Shown here piece after piece: positions 31,901-41,711 of a stretch of DNA of 41,711 nucleotides. Below the pieces are notes generated by a model, which was given only the letters and a program-made list of their open reading frames with translations, made no database searches and was not told the DNA's origin. Numbering within the stretch: position 1 is the stretch's first letter; each line of letters starts with the position of its first letter. The stretch comes from Dichomitus squalens LYAD-421 SS1 (lineage: Eukaryota > Basidiomycota > Agaricomycetes > Polyporales > Polyporaceae), in assembly GCF_000275845.1 (NCBI RefSeq), contig NW_006766918.1, positions 269,077 to 310,787 on the forward strand. Direction: 5' to 3'. The position numbers and the translations under genes were made by a program.

Positions 31901-32942
31901 AGAAAGAGAGCCCGTCAGCATCACTCATAGACGTGGATGGAACGTGAGGTATGGGCTCAAGTGCACGTCAATCCGTTCGATCGGCCAATCGAGCAGCCCC
32001 AATCGTGATCAGCGATCAGGCGAAGACTCGTCCGGTCCCCCCATCGCATCTAACCGTCTGGACGAAACGAGTGATGCCGTAGAAGTCCCCAAGCATTACG
32101 AATGGCGAGTGACGAGGGGAGCAAAAGCGAACGGAGGGGCGTGCACAGGAATAGCCATGAGAACGTACCTTGGGCTCTTCCAGACACGCGTCTATCCCAG
32201 GCTTGAGGTTCCTGAGGTCGGAGAACACGCCCTCTTCGAACTTCTTCATATTCCGGACGGGGCGACCGAACGCCTCGAAGCGGAAGACGAGCGCGCGGAC
32301 GATGTCCGTTCCTGTGATGTGATACAAGCCGCCCCAGAGGACACAGGAGACGTACTCGGAGTTGGGGAGCAGGAAGCGGTTGAGGGCCGGGTGTGCGCTG
32401 TGCGGGTGGCCCGCGGGCACGGTGGACGGGTCTGGGCCAGCGAAACCGTTCTCTGTGTTCCAGCGGGAGGGGGCGGTGGCGAGGAAGAACTTGAGCCTGT
32501 CGAGGTGGGCGAGCATCTCGCGCTCCTGGAGCGTCAGCGGGCGGCTGAGGCCTCCGTGCGGCCCGGAGTTGTCAGTAAGCGCATCGGCGATGGACTGCTC
32601 CTGCTGGGGGAGGTCGCTGTCGCTATCGTGGTCGGCATCGATGCCATGCTGCAGCTGATGGTACGAATTGGGGCGGGAGGGATGCGCAGTCTGCTCTTCC
32701 GGATCCTGCTCGTGGGGCGCGGGGTTGGCTGTCTGGATCTGCAGGGACTGTTGGGCGGACGGAAACTGGGACTGCTGCTGTTGCTGCTGAGCGAATGGCT
32801 GATCGTAAAACTGTGCGGGGTCGTGATGTGGTGGGTAGGCGAGCCTCTGGCTGTAGTGGGATGATGATCGTGGAGGATACGATCGTGCTTCAAGCGGGAA
32901 GGGGAACGGGTGGGACGACTGATGCGAGACGAGGCCTTCCAT
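28937..32942 (-). CDS. STE12: Ste12 transcription factor (STE domain plus two C2H2 fingers)
   Basis: Minus-strand exons 32942-32169, 31885-31815 and 31553-28937 give 1153 aa. Both introns are GT-AG and unusually long for this window (283 and 261 bp). The start is ATG at 32942. After a Gln/Pro-rich leader, the STE DNA-binding domain spans about residues 148-305: [75 protein letters not shown] and [11 protein letters not shown]. The two introns split it. At about 680-735 follow two C2H2 fingers, [19 protein letters not shown] and [17 protein letters not shown], the arrangement known from basidiomycete and many filamentous-fungal Ste12 proteins but absent from budding yeast. Several polyglutamine runs and Ser/Pro/Gln-rich segments resemble activation domains. 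The expected role, from the family, is a nuclear MAPK-controlled regulator of mating and invasive or filamentous growth. It appears complete. Confidence 0.93.
30629..30661 (-). repeat. Polyglutamine tract in STE12
   Basis: A run of 11 Gln codons, mixed CAG and CAA (CTG/TTG on the plus strand), lies between the STE domain and the zinc fingers. Shorter runs lie near 29030-29048, 29910-29927 and 32773-32790. Confidence 0.85.
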
Positions 32943-33400
32943 TATACGGGGAGTACTATGCGTGGGGATGGAAACGAGGATGATACAAGAGAGCGTGTGC
33001 GCCTGCGAGTTGTTAGCCTATAACTGTGCGAGGTCGGGCGGTAGACGAGTGAGCGGTCGATCGTATGCGCGAGAGAGGCAGGGGACGTACGTTACTGTGC
33101 CGGGGTCGATGCAGATGGAGGATCGGCGTGGTGGATGGGATTAGGATTAGGGGAGGGCACAGACCTCGGAAGTAGAAAGGTTGGGATAGGAAGAGAGCAG
33201 GCGGGTGCGAAGCGAAAGCGTGACGGACGACGGTATTATCGAGGATGTAGAGGGCCGGAGATAGGAGATTACAGCGCACACTCGTTCTGGGAGCGCGGCT
33301 CTAGAGTTTCAGTAGTCGTGGTCGCCGTTGTCGATGGCGGGGGGCGGGGACGAGACGGGGAGGGAGAAGGGCAGAGACAGAAAGGGGAGAGCGGCATTAA
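32943..33400 (-). promoter_or_regulatory. Presumed STE12 promoter and 5' leader
   Basis: The purine-rich plus strand directly upstream of the STE12 ATG has no recognised gene. No TATA box is obvious. One TGAAAC lies on the minus strand at 33306-33311. The call is positional. Confidence 0.4.
33306..33311 (-). promoter_or_regulatory. Single TGAAAC (pheromone-response-element-like) motif
   Basis: TGAAAC is the core site bound by yeast Ste12. One copy, in the same orientation as STE12 and about 365 bp before its ATG, would suit autoregulation. A six-base motif is expected by chance at this scale. Confidence 0.15.
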
Positions 33401-36042
33401 ATGCGAGATGGCCGCCAACCGGCTTCCCTTGCCCTTTTCGGGCGACTCCTCCCAGCAGTCACGCAGTCACTCTCCGCCTCCCCTGCTGCAGCGCTCCGAT
33501 TCACCAGCTCTGCCGGGCCCGCAGACAGCGCACAGCAGCAGCCGCCTCGTCCTCGGTCTCCATTCCCCCATCAACACACAGCCCGCCACCCCCCTGCATC
33601 AGTCTCCATTTCATTAGGATATCCAAAGCCTCCTTCCCACTCGGCCAATATCACCTCAGTCTCGACATACGTCTATACCATGTACATACACACAGATCCT
33701 GTCAAATCACGTACACAATACATACCCATCGTCCATCCCACTCCCACCCTCCTCCATCCTCGCCCTCGGCTTCGTCGTGACCCGTCCGTCACCTCGCAAG
33801 ACGATCCACGTCTTCCATCGCCACCGTCGAGCCCGGCTCGGTGCCTCTTCTCGCTCGCTAGAACCCACCCTCTCGAAGCAACGCAAGTGAATCATTCATG
33901 GCTTTCGAAGAGCTCCGCCGCTGGCAGATCGCGCACGTCCAGAACCCAGATCTACAGATGCCATCCGACACTTGTCTTCCTCCTTCCTTCTCCCTTCTCT
34001 CGTCTCGCTCTCGACGCTCTCGCGTTCCTGATTCTTGTCATTCGGCCCTCCCTCCGGAGCGTCTCCCTGGGCCTGTGTCGGCGCTGCGCGGGACGCCATC
34101 ATGATGACGACCGCCGCGGGCCCTCACCAGACTTAGGCCCATCATCCACGACCACAGCCATGCGCAAACCGCCCACCCACATTCCCATCGCACACACATG
34201 CCAGAATCGCCACACTCGCGGCCCATTCGAGCTCGAATCTGATCCCGCTCCGGCCGAGCTGGGCCACTCCTCTCTAGCTCAGCCTTCCCACCAGGCAGGA
34301 TGTCTGCTTCCTCCCCAAACCCACGCAAGGCGTTCGCTGTCCAACACGCTCGCAACTTCCCGCGCACGAGGCGATCAACCGCTCCCCCACCGACCCCAGC
34401 CTGGCCCCCGCCGTCCCTCGTTCTTCCTTCTCCGTTCTGCGTTCTGCATACTGCATCCCGACCCCCCTTCTTGTCGCCGAATACGCCCCCTTCGAGGCCT
34501 CCGGCCCCCCTTTTCTTCTCTTCCGCTCGTCCGGCGACCCGCCGATCGGATGCAGATGGGCACGTACGGTCCGCGGCGACCCCACACCGCTTACCGCTTG
34601 CGACAGGTGCACTGCGTGCGGCGACGCGCGTCAGGCCCGCTCGCGTGGCGATGCGGCGGTGTCATCGTCCAGGGTCCTCTCGCTTCAGTCTCTACACTTG
34701 CACACTGGCCAACGATCTCGCGACGACACGACCGCTGTGCACAACGCGCTGATGCATACCATGACTCCCCCCCCATGGCGGCGGCGGCGGCGACTGGTAG
34801 CCACTGCATAGGCCGCCCGCGGCTGCTGCGGCCGAGTCTCTCCCTACACACACCGTGCCATCTCCGTCGCCACCACCAGTAGCCCCCGATCCGCCGGCAG
34901 CATCGTTCGTGGCTTTGATTGAACAATCCAGACCGGGCATAGTGCGTTTGCGCTGCCCCCGCGCGCCGATCGGTTCTGTGCGACTTACAAAGTCCGCGAG
35001 CATGCAACGTGCCCCCCTAGCTGTTGGTTCGTACGTATATACCGCGCACCGCCCCCCGCCTCCGAGCGTCTGTGGATCTTGCAGCGTCGAGCGGGAGACC
35101 AACCTAACTTACTGCGACTTGACTTGGCCCTTGCGAGAGATATAGTTTGTGATGATTGACGATTTCATGCAATCTTCGTGATGTTGATCATGGCCATCCA
35201 AACTCGCAGCCTCGGGGAACAGGGTCATGCCCAGAAGCGCAGATCGTACATACGTAGGCCATTGTGCCTATACCTATGCGCATCGGTCCTTCAGCAGCAA
35301 CATCAGGCAGGCCGCTATCGGACGGCGATGAGACGGCTCCAAGTCCAAGTGTGCCTACGTGCCATGGCTGCGCGCAAATTTTTGCGTCATCGCTGCCGCC
35401 TTGGGACCGACTGGAAGTCATCATGCATCGGGGATCAAGCAATCTGCTGGTGAGATGGGCGTCCGCTCGTGTTCATAGGTCGCGGATATGGAAGCGCGGC
35501 CGATCGCCTCCACCTTCCCCGTGCGTCGTTCCACCAGCCATGCCCCGTAACCGCTGCGGCAGCCCGCGCGATTCGGAAAATGAACGCAATGGGGTGTGGC
35601 GACCGTTGGCGGGCACGCTAAGGACTGGCGCCGCGCCGCCTTCTTCGCGAGTGCCGCCGTGCGCAGGAAGCTTCCGCTTCTTCGGGACGGTGATTATGCA
35701 TACCTATATTTCTAGCGACGGAGTAGACTTCGTGCCTGGTTATACAGACATATCGTTAGCAAACGCCTGGGGATATGAACTCACTAGCAGCTGGATGTAC
35801 TCTTCCTCCAATTCTATGAAGAGTCAGTGGATAACACTGAACCGCGCTCCTCGAGCTTAGCCACTCGCGGCCGGATATCGAGCGCATCCTTCGCCTGGAA
35901 ACACTTCATGCGAGTACGCTAATGCACGCACCGTTAAGTTCTGCATTCCCTTCGGACGCCCGTCCGGCCGTCAGATATGCTTCTCTCGGCCACGGTGCCA
36001 CCACGAACCTAATCCTGAACCTAATCCGACAAGCCGCGATCC
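33401..36042. other. C/T-rich region without a recognised gene
   Basis: From about 33430 to 34870 the plus strand is strongly pyrimidine-rich, which depletes stop codons and leaves a 493-codon frame (33401-34882) of Pro, Ser, Arg and His-rich sequence. I treat it as compositional. Around 35264-35453 a plus frame reads SVPTCHGCAQIFASSLPPWD, ending near a GTGAGA donor at 35450; it might be an exon, but I do not recognise it. Nothing else is supported. Confidence 0.4.
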
Positions 36043-37023
36043 TCAGCGCTCCCAAGCCCATGACCTAGCCGAGCCGTAGTGGACCCTTGCGCGACGGTCC
36101 CCCGTTGCTAGATTCGGTGTAGGATTGGACCGTAGAAGCTTCGTGTGCTGCAGGGGTGCCATCCAAGCCATGAGCGTGGACGTTGCCGCCGTCACGAAGG
36201 CGAGATGCTGCAGATGCGGGAGCCAGTTTCGCGGATAGGGTTTCTGATCCGATTGCGCTTGCGAGAGGTCAGACTCTGGGGCTCCCTGAGCAATGTGCAC
36301 GTCGATGCAGATCGTCTTAGTTGCGAATTTCAGCCCCCATCCGCGTCTTCTAGGTGGGCTGCGCCGCGCGACGCTTTGCCACTGCAGCAGCAGCCGAACT
36401 AAATGGTGGGAAGTATCGCAATGCAAAGCACAGTGCGAGAGCTCGCCGTCCCCTGTAACAGCGCGTCGATCGAGATCGGTTTCTAGACAGGACGTTGGCG
36501 AGCAGCGGATGTTTTCGAGCAGAAACGTTGGGGGCGTTTCCACGTACCCACCAGCTGGAACTCTTGGGTCCTTCCTCCCTCCTACTGGAGCGTGCCTGTT
36601 GGCTGTGAGCGCCGACGATGACTTCTGGAAGTGGAAGGCCCTCCGCCGCGGTAACTCCGTGGCTCGCGCCACACGTCGCATGGAATGGCTGTGCGAACCT
36701 TGAAGCTGTAGACTTGACGTTGCAATGAAATCCGAGCCCGCTGACGTCGCATATGCGTCTTGAAGCTTGAAGGCTCTGGGGGATTGAATAAAAGGAGGAT
36801 CGGGCATAACGAAACTCCTTGCGAGCCTCCGTCGCGCAACGGCGGCGCCTTCGCTTATTTCGACAGCTTCCCGGAAGAACCGCCTCCAAGTCAGATCATC
36901 AGTCGATGTCAAGTTCCCGACAGACTTCTCCAGCACTTGAGGCAGGTCCAGGCTCTCACAGCCAGAGTTGGGATCCTCGCCGTGCCGTTGGGATCGACAG
37001 TTGCCGGCGGCACCGGGTAACAT
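36043..37023 (-). CDS. Hypothetical protein (long uninterrupted frame)
   Basis: A minus-strand frame runs 326 codons from a true ATG at 37023 to a stop at 36043. In sequence of this mixed base composition such a length is not expected by chance, unlike the other frames of this region. It begins MLPGAAGNCRSQRHG and contains LTWRRFFREAVEISEGAAV and VARRRLARSFVMPDPPF. The remainder is rich in Arg, Ser and His, with no signal peptide, membrane helix, coiled coil or domain I recognise. Plus-strand frames of up to 136 codons overlap it. It could be an orphan gene, a coding remnant or a composition artefact. No neighbour suggests a role. Confidence 0.28.
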   Translation of the reverse strand: MLPGAAGNCRSQRHGEDPNSGCESLDLPQVLEKSVGNLTSTDDLTWRRFFREAVEISEGAAVARRRLARSFVMPDPPFIQSPRAFKLQDAYATSAGSDFIATSSLQLQGSHSHSMRRVARATELPRRRAFHFQKSSSALTANRHAPVGGRKDPRVPAGGYVETPPTFLLENIRCSPTSCLETDLDRRAVTGDGELSHCALHCDTSHHLVRLLLQWQSVARRSPPRRRGWGLKFATKTICIDVHIAQGAPESDLSQAQSDQKPYPRNWLPHLQHLAFVTAATSTLMAWMAPLQHTKLLRSNPTPNLATGDRRARVHYGSARSWAWER

Positions 37024-40000
37024 TCATGTCGTAGGGACAGCCGTCTGGATGTACGACGTCGACACCTGCGCCTTCCGCACTTCGCAGATGCCGCCTGATA
37101 GAACACACGAAGGCTGCGAGCGGGATTGCAATTCATGAAACTCTAGGCCCGTGACACTCCTCCACGAGGCAGGCACAGAAGTGAGGATCTGTCCTGCGAA
37201 GGCCCTCGTGAGTATATGCAATGCCGCGAGTGATGAGAGAGAAGGTCCGGCGCACGTCGGCATGGGTCCGGTGTTAACCATCGGTCTTCCTAGTTGACCG
37301 TGACGCCCATCCAGCTGGCGTGGATGTTCACATGGTCATCTCCGACGTGGTTCGATATCGTGCACGCTTTTTCCAATAGGATTCGAAGGTAGACACGTCT
37401 GTCCCAGCATAACTCGAAACTGGCCACGGCTGCCATCCTATGTGAACGTTCAAAGGGTCGGTGCGGAAATAGTCACTCACCGGTGTGATTACTCCGCACT
37501 AATCAATAGTAACGAGCAAAATGTATGGTCAGTACCCGAAATTGACCTGAAACTGAGACGGCAAACGGAGCGATACGATTCTTTAGGTGTTCCCCGGCTG
37601 GGAACCTCGTCTGATTGCTGACCTTGCGCACAAGTAACTTCTATAGTCATCACGTAACCTCTACAGTCCTTCGTGCGCATCCATGCACTGCACCAAGCGC
37701 TTGGGACTGCTCTGCCAATCATGCAATAGGCCACACATTTGGTTTGGTCAGCCTGCATCAGGAATACCCCGTTCGAGTTAGACCCACGTGTTCCGGGCAT
37801 CGCACGCGTGAGGTGTTTGCGCGACGCCACTCTCTGAAGACGCGTCCCTTTCGCGTCACTACGTAGGCGGTGAACTGCGTGGGCCCCGGAGATTCATAAC
37901 ATCCGCCGCGTCCTCAAAGAAAGAGGTGGTTAGACCGCTAGCTGATCAGCCATATCGCATGCGTGAAGAAGTAGCGAGCACCCCTCGAGCATTCTGCGGC
38001 TCATACTTACACGCCACCAACCTCGTCTAATTCGAGACTGCGAGTCGATCGACAGGTCGATAACGAGTCCGATCGAGTGGCCGGCCCGGGCCACCGTCAT
38101 GCCAGGTGAGCGGGATGACCAAGTATGGAACAAGGGGCGCAAAGCATCTTGGAAGACAGCTTCAGATTGATACCGACGCCGCTATTCTCATCATGCTGTT
38201 GATGACTGAGGAGCCTGAGGCGTCACACGCTTTCATAAGAAAAGTGATCATGGTGGGAACCAGAAGCGAAAGGTTATCTCAAGCGAGTTCGCCATTGGAG
38301 GGCACGTACTGCGTCGAGCGAAATGGCGATCAGCGCCAGAGACAAATAGTGCATGTTAGGAATGGAAGGCTGGGGCGCAGATGATGTGAAACACCCAAGC
38401 ACTCAGAGCGGCAAGGGCGGGACTCGCCCCGAAGAGGAAACATAAAAGGGTGCGACGCTAAAGTCGTTGCGACGGCGTAGCTCCAATATGCGTGCAGGCT
38501 CCGGACTGAGGTCCGTATCGAACACGGCGCGGCTTGCGTTATGAGACAAGGACATGGTATGCCCGGTCCTGAGCTGAGACGGGCGATACGCCCAAAGAGT
38601 TGAATCTGAGAGCGTCGGAGGACGCACGATAAACGATCCCCTTCAGCCGAAGGGTGCACGAGAGCTACTCGAGCTGCGATAGGAGCATGGGCGAATATCC
38701 TCCCGAGTTGGTACAGCGTAGTGGGCGCAACACGGCGTCTGCTTCGGTTCTATCTTATGTCAAAATGTGAATCTAGAATCATCTACCGTACCCACGATCA
38801 AGGCCCATTGGTGTAACGATCGAGAGCGGCGTCCGGGTCGTCCAAGGTGCCCATCTACGGTGCGCTCTTTATCGAGTCTATCCGAAGCGATTGGGCCTTC
38901 AGAGTGCATCGTGGCAGGCGATTTAGACGAGATGGGACACGGCCTTTAGCAGAAGGGCGCTGAGATTCGTCTCAACCTCAGGACATCCCATGTCATTAGT
39001 CATGCATGGTATTGTGCTATGACGTCGCACTCCGCGTGAGCGTGGCTGACGATTCTGCAGACAAGGATTTGATTCTTACCAGCGGCAGGACCTGAATGGC
39101 GGGCCAACAGCGCATTATGTAAGACCGGTCAGCCAAACGGACCAAGTTGGCCAGAAGACGTTTGAGGAGTGGACACATATGGGTGCTTGCCTTGGAGATG
39201 TAGCATCAGGCATCTTCGCGCGCCCAGGGCGGGGTCTGAAGGGTGCTGCGGGATCTGTAGGCATCACGGAACATCGGCGAGAGCAGGAACTTCAGCGGGC
39301 ATATACCTCACGCCGTGGAAGATGCGCCTTACGGATGATCGTCGTTAAGAGACGTTCATAGGCGCCAACGTCCCAGTCTTCATGGCGTTCGGCGGTACTC
39401 GGTGTGATACTCTGTACCTAGCCTGCGAGACAGGACTTGACTGCCCTGAAGACTATAGCGTCAGGAGGCTGACGTCACACCTGAAGATCAGTATATGCGT
39501 ACTAAATGCGTAAATATGGGATAGATCAGAGGCGTCAAAGGCGATACCTCGTACTTGTTGAGAATACAGACCGGTGTTGAAGAATGTGACCAGTGCCTTG
39601 GTCTCTATCATGACCATTTGCAAGTAATCACAAGGGCCAGCAACGCAGGAGGTTAGTGTGGCGCAAGATACCTTCAAGCAATGCCCAGCAAAGACGACAG
39701 CAGTCGCCCAGAGACTTCTGGATACAACTCCCAGATGATGTGGACGATTTACAATTGTTCCTATTAGGGATGAGGGAGTAGCGGATCCCTGTGTACTGGC
39801 AGTACTGCTGCTCACCATGATGGCTGGGTGGGATGCGGGATGCCGTAAAGCGCCTATATCGACAAGCGACCTGTGGTCATGAAATGATGGAGCAGGACTT
39901 CCGCCATGATAAACTCAAGTCAAAGCTGGGAGCAAGGCTCAGGGGAGGAACGACCCAGCTGCCGTTTGTGGAAATAGCCCGGCTTCTGAGGGATGGAATG

Positions 40001-41091
40001 TCAAACCTTCTCTGAAGGCGCGTTAGACCTGCGACACGACCGTTCGGAGCGCCAGGGTCGATGCCCGTAGAGCGGATCTGTACAGTGTATCAGCGCAGAG
40101 CCTCAGAAAAAGTGACCAGCAGAGATGACAAAGAAGATAGAGCGATTGTTGGGAGTCTGAATGTCCAAACCCGCTGTGTTCGTTGCGAAGATCTGCATCA
40201 TGCACGAGTTGAAGCTAGCTATGTATGCCCTATCAAAGTGAGTAGGCATGGGGTGAAGATGACACTCACATTCTTACCCGTGGGGATGGGTGTACTGATT
40301 CGCCCCGGTCAGTACGTATACATACTTGCCCAGCTTGACTTGGATCGCTTGTGACAAGTGTCGCTATGACGGGACACATCGTAGATCTTTCAGAGCAAAG
40401 AAAAAGCAGAACTGTCAGACCTGTATAATGATGCGCATATATGCAGCGCAGGTGAGGTTACGAGCTTGGGACGTAGTGATGGAGAGCAACGAGGTTTTTG
40501 TGGCGTTCTGACTTCGACGCCATATGCGCCGGCCGTTTCCGGCGAACACTACTCCGCAGGCGGTTGAGACTCCGACCTACTTGCCTCGACATCGTTTCAT
40601 GCAAGACCATCTGGGGCTTCATTCTCGGGCAGTAGCATATAGATGCAGCCAAATTTTAATTGCAGTCACATCATTAATTTTCGGAGTGAGTTACAGTTTC
40701 TTTCTAGGCCGGATACTCATCCGACAGGGTGAACCGTCTGGACAGAAGGGAGCGTTTTATACCCAAGTCGCTAAGCATCGGGGGGAGCAATGATGCCGCA
40801 TAGCTTTTCAAAAGAGTTTGGCCGGATGTGCGGGATATGTCCGTGAGGACAGCGGCGGCCACAGGGCAGACCATGTCGACGGAAAGGCACGTCAAACTGG
40901 AGACCGGGCTGCGGAGACGCCGGACGAGTGTCGCTGTTGTGGTGAGGGTGGTGAGGGGTTGCAGGTGATCCAAGGCTATATTTCTTGTGACAGGCTCGGT
41001 CATGGCTGCGTTACCCTCAAGGTGTCTATAGACAGGTGCCTCGCGTTAGGAACGTCGCTACGCGTCCGAGGGAGTGATGCCGTGGTCAACG
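37024..41091. other. Gene-poor region
   Basis: No frame exceeds about 120 codons and none carries a recognisable motif. A minus frame 37024-37281 (85 codons from ATG) directly upstream of the 326-codon frame is the only piece with a proper start and smooth composition. No tRNA, LTR or inverted-repeat element was found by eye. Confidence 0.4.
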
Positions 41092-41412
41092 ATGGTGAGC
41101 ACGCGCAACCTCTCAGTTTTTGTCCCGCCAAGTCTGTCTACTTTTCCGCTCGACACCCCCGCAGAGCGACGCAAGGCTAGCTGGGGTGCGGACAGCGACT
41201 TCGTGATGGCGGAGTTCCTCGAGCCCGCCACGAAGCGACACGTCCAGCTGAGGGTTTCCATATCTCTAGTGCTTTCGTTTTCGCAGCACACTGTCTCCCT
41301 GAGCTCCCTCGGAGTGGCACAGAACCCGCAACCTGGCCGGCTTCGGCGACAGGGGGGCAACGGCAATAGGGTATGGTTAGAAAAAGAATCGTTTTCGAAC
41401 AGAGAGTTATGA
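41092..41412 (+). CDS. Unassigned open frame
   Basis: From ATG 41092 the frame reads MVSTRNLSVFVPPSL, then AERRKASWGADSDFVMAEFL and EPATKRHVQLR, and ends at a stop at 41412. The middle part has protein-like composition; a GT after VQLR (41253) could be a donor, in which case the remainder is intronic. The family is not recognised. Confidence 0.22.
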   Translation: MVSTRNLSVFVPPSLSTFPLDTPAERRKASWGADSDFVMAEFLEPATKRHVQLRVSISLVLSFSQHTVSLSSLGVAQNPQPGRLRRQGGNGNRVWLEKESFSNREL

Positions 41413-41441
41413 ACAGGCGCCCCGAATCAGGCCGTTTCTAA
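41376..41441. repeat. Short inverted repeat GGTTAGAAA...TTTCTAACC
   Basis: GGTTAGAAA at about 41376-41384 is repeated inverted as TTTCTAACC at about 41433-41441, and TTTTCTAAC recurs near 41491. It lies beside the TTATTAAC repeats that follow. Confidence 0.35.
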
Positions 41442-41447
41442 CCGGGA

Positions 41448-41521
41448 TCAATAACTGTTATTAACTCTTGTGTTATTAACTGTTAAGAAGATTTTCTAAC
41501 GCCGCCGAGGTTTATTAACAG
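41448..41521. repeat. A+T-rich TTATTAAC repeat cluster
   Basis: TTATTAAC occurs three times (about 41457, 41473 and 41511), twice inside TGTTATTAACT. AATAACTGTTATT at 41448-41460 is a perfect palindrome about its central base. The cluster contrasts with the G+C-richer surroundings. No function can be assigned. Confidence 0.5.
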
Positions 41522-41530
41522 TCGTATTGA

Positions 41531-41711
41531 ATCGATGATCACCACGCGTCCTATCATCTTGCCTGGCTCGCAATCTGCTACCCTATCCTCATTGTAATCC
41601 TTGTCTCCATCATCTGGGTCGCACAAAAGCATGCGCAAGGCTTAGGCACGGAGATTAACCTCGCCATCTACCTTGAACTCGGTATCTTACGCCTACAGCC
41701 TCCGACCGGAC
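41531..41711 (+). CDS. Partial open frame with a membrane segment, cut by the window edge
   Basis: The frame is open from after a TGA (41528-41530) to the end of the window, with no ATG, so it would have to be an internal exon or a 5'-truncated piece. It reads HHASYHLAWLAICYP, ILIVILVSIIWVAQKHAQGL, then GTEINLAIYLELGILRL. The central run is long and hydrophobic enough for a membrane helix. The family cannot be named from this length. Confidence 0.3.
   Translation, partial: MDDHHASYHLAWLAICYPILIVILVSIIWVAQKHAQGLGTEINLAIYLELGILRLQPPTG

Noticed and set aside
33401..34882. A 493-codon ATG-initiated plus frame
   Set aside because: The sequence is pyrimidine-rich, which removes stop codons. The product is a low-complexity mix of Pro, Ser, Arg and His with no domain, and neighbouring frames are also long.
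1..41711. CRISPR arrays, rRNA and operon-like gene organisation
   Set aside because: No regularly spaced direct repeats or rRNA-like sequence were seen, and the spliced genes show that this is eukaryotic nuclear DNA.

Overview
The window looks like nuclear DNA of a filamentous basidiomycete, most likely an agaricomycete of the polypore type. The genes are split by many short GT-AG introns, mostly 41-75 bp, often with CTAAC/CTGAC-like branch sites. The families also fit: F-box-like proteins of the agaricomycete type, a PPPY-tailed single-pass membrane protein, a CYP5150-like P450 tail, and a Ste12 factor combining an STE DNA-binding domain with two C2H2 zinc fingers. No rRNA, tRNA, CRISPR array or prokaryotic operon was seen. 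All gene models were built by hand from reading frames, splice signals and remembered family conservation; no database search or RNA data was available.

Layout. 1-3.1 kb has no convincing gene but holds a non-autonomous DNA transposon (1020-1812) with 22-bp terminal inverted repeats and TA duplications. 3.2-5.0 kb is a 14-exon aldo-keto reductase on the plus strand. It is followed by a 5'-truncated cytochrome P450 tail (5.2-5.7 kb) and a short piece resembling a GH18 chitinase (6.55-6.73 kb). 6.7-14.6 kb, minus strand, is an F-box-like cluster: two diverged paralogues of about 545 aa (6746-8431 and 12886-14574) flank a third F-box-like gene (10398-11695) and a WD40-repeat gene (9241-10349). 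A hAT-like element (8551-9098) with a perfect 8-bp target duplication sits just upstream of the first F-box gene. 14.6-19.9 kb is gene-poor.

20.0-22.1 kb encodes a signal-peptide and single-pass membrane protein with an extracellular linker rich in charged residues and a PPPY-bearing cytoplasmic tail. 22.1-24.5 kb is gene-poor. 24.5-27.0 kb is VPS36, the ESCRT-II subunit, with two NZF zinc fingers inserted in its GLUE domain. 28.9-32.9 kb, minus strand, is STE12. 32.9-41.7 kb contains no recognised family; it has one long unexplained frame (36043-37023) and, at the right edge, an open frame with a membrane segment.

Working together: the genes do not form an obvious pathway. VPS36 and STE12 are housekeeping and regulatory genes in relatively stable sequence. 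The left half carries fast-evolving accessory genes (F-box-like, WD40, AKR/P450 remnants) interspersed with small transposons. The clearest candidates for something unusual are the possible F-box/WD40 read-through gene (10.3-11.7 kb) and the predicted cleavable surface protein with a PPxY tail (20-22 kb).
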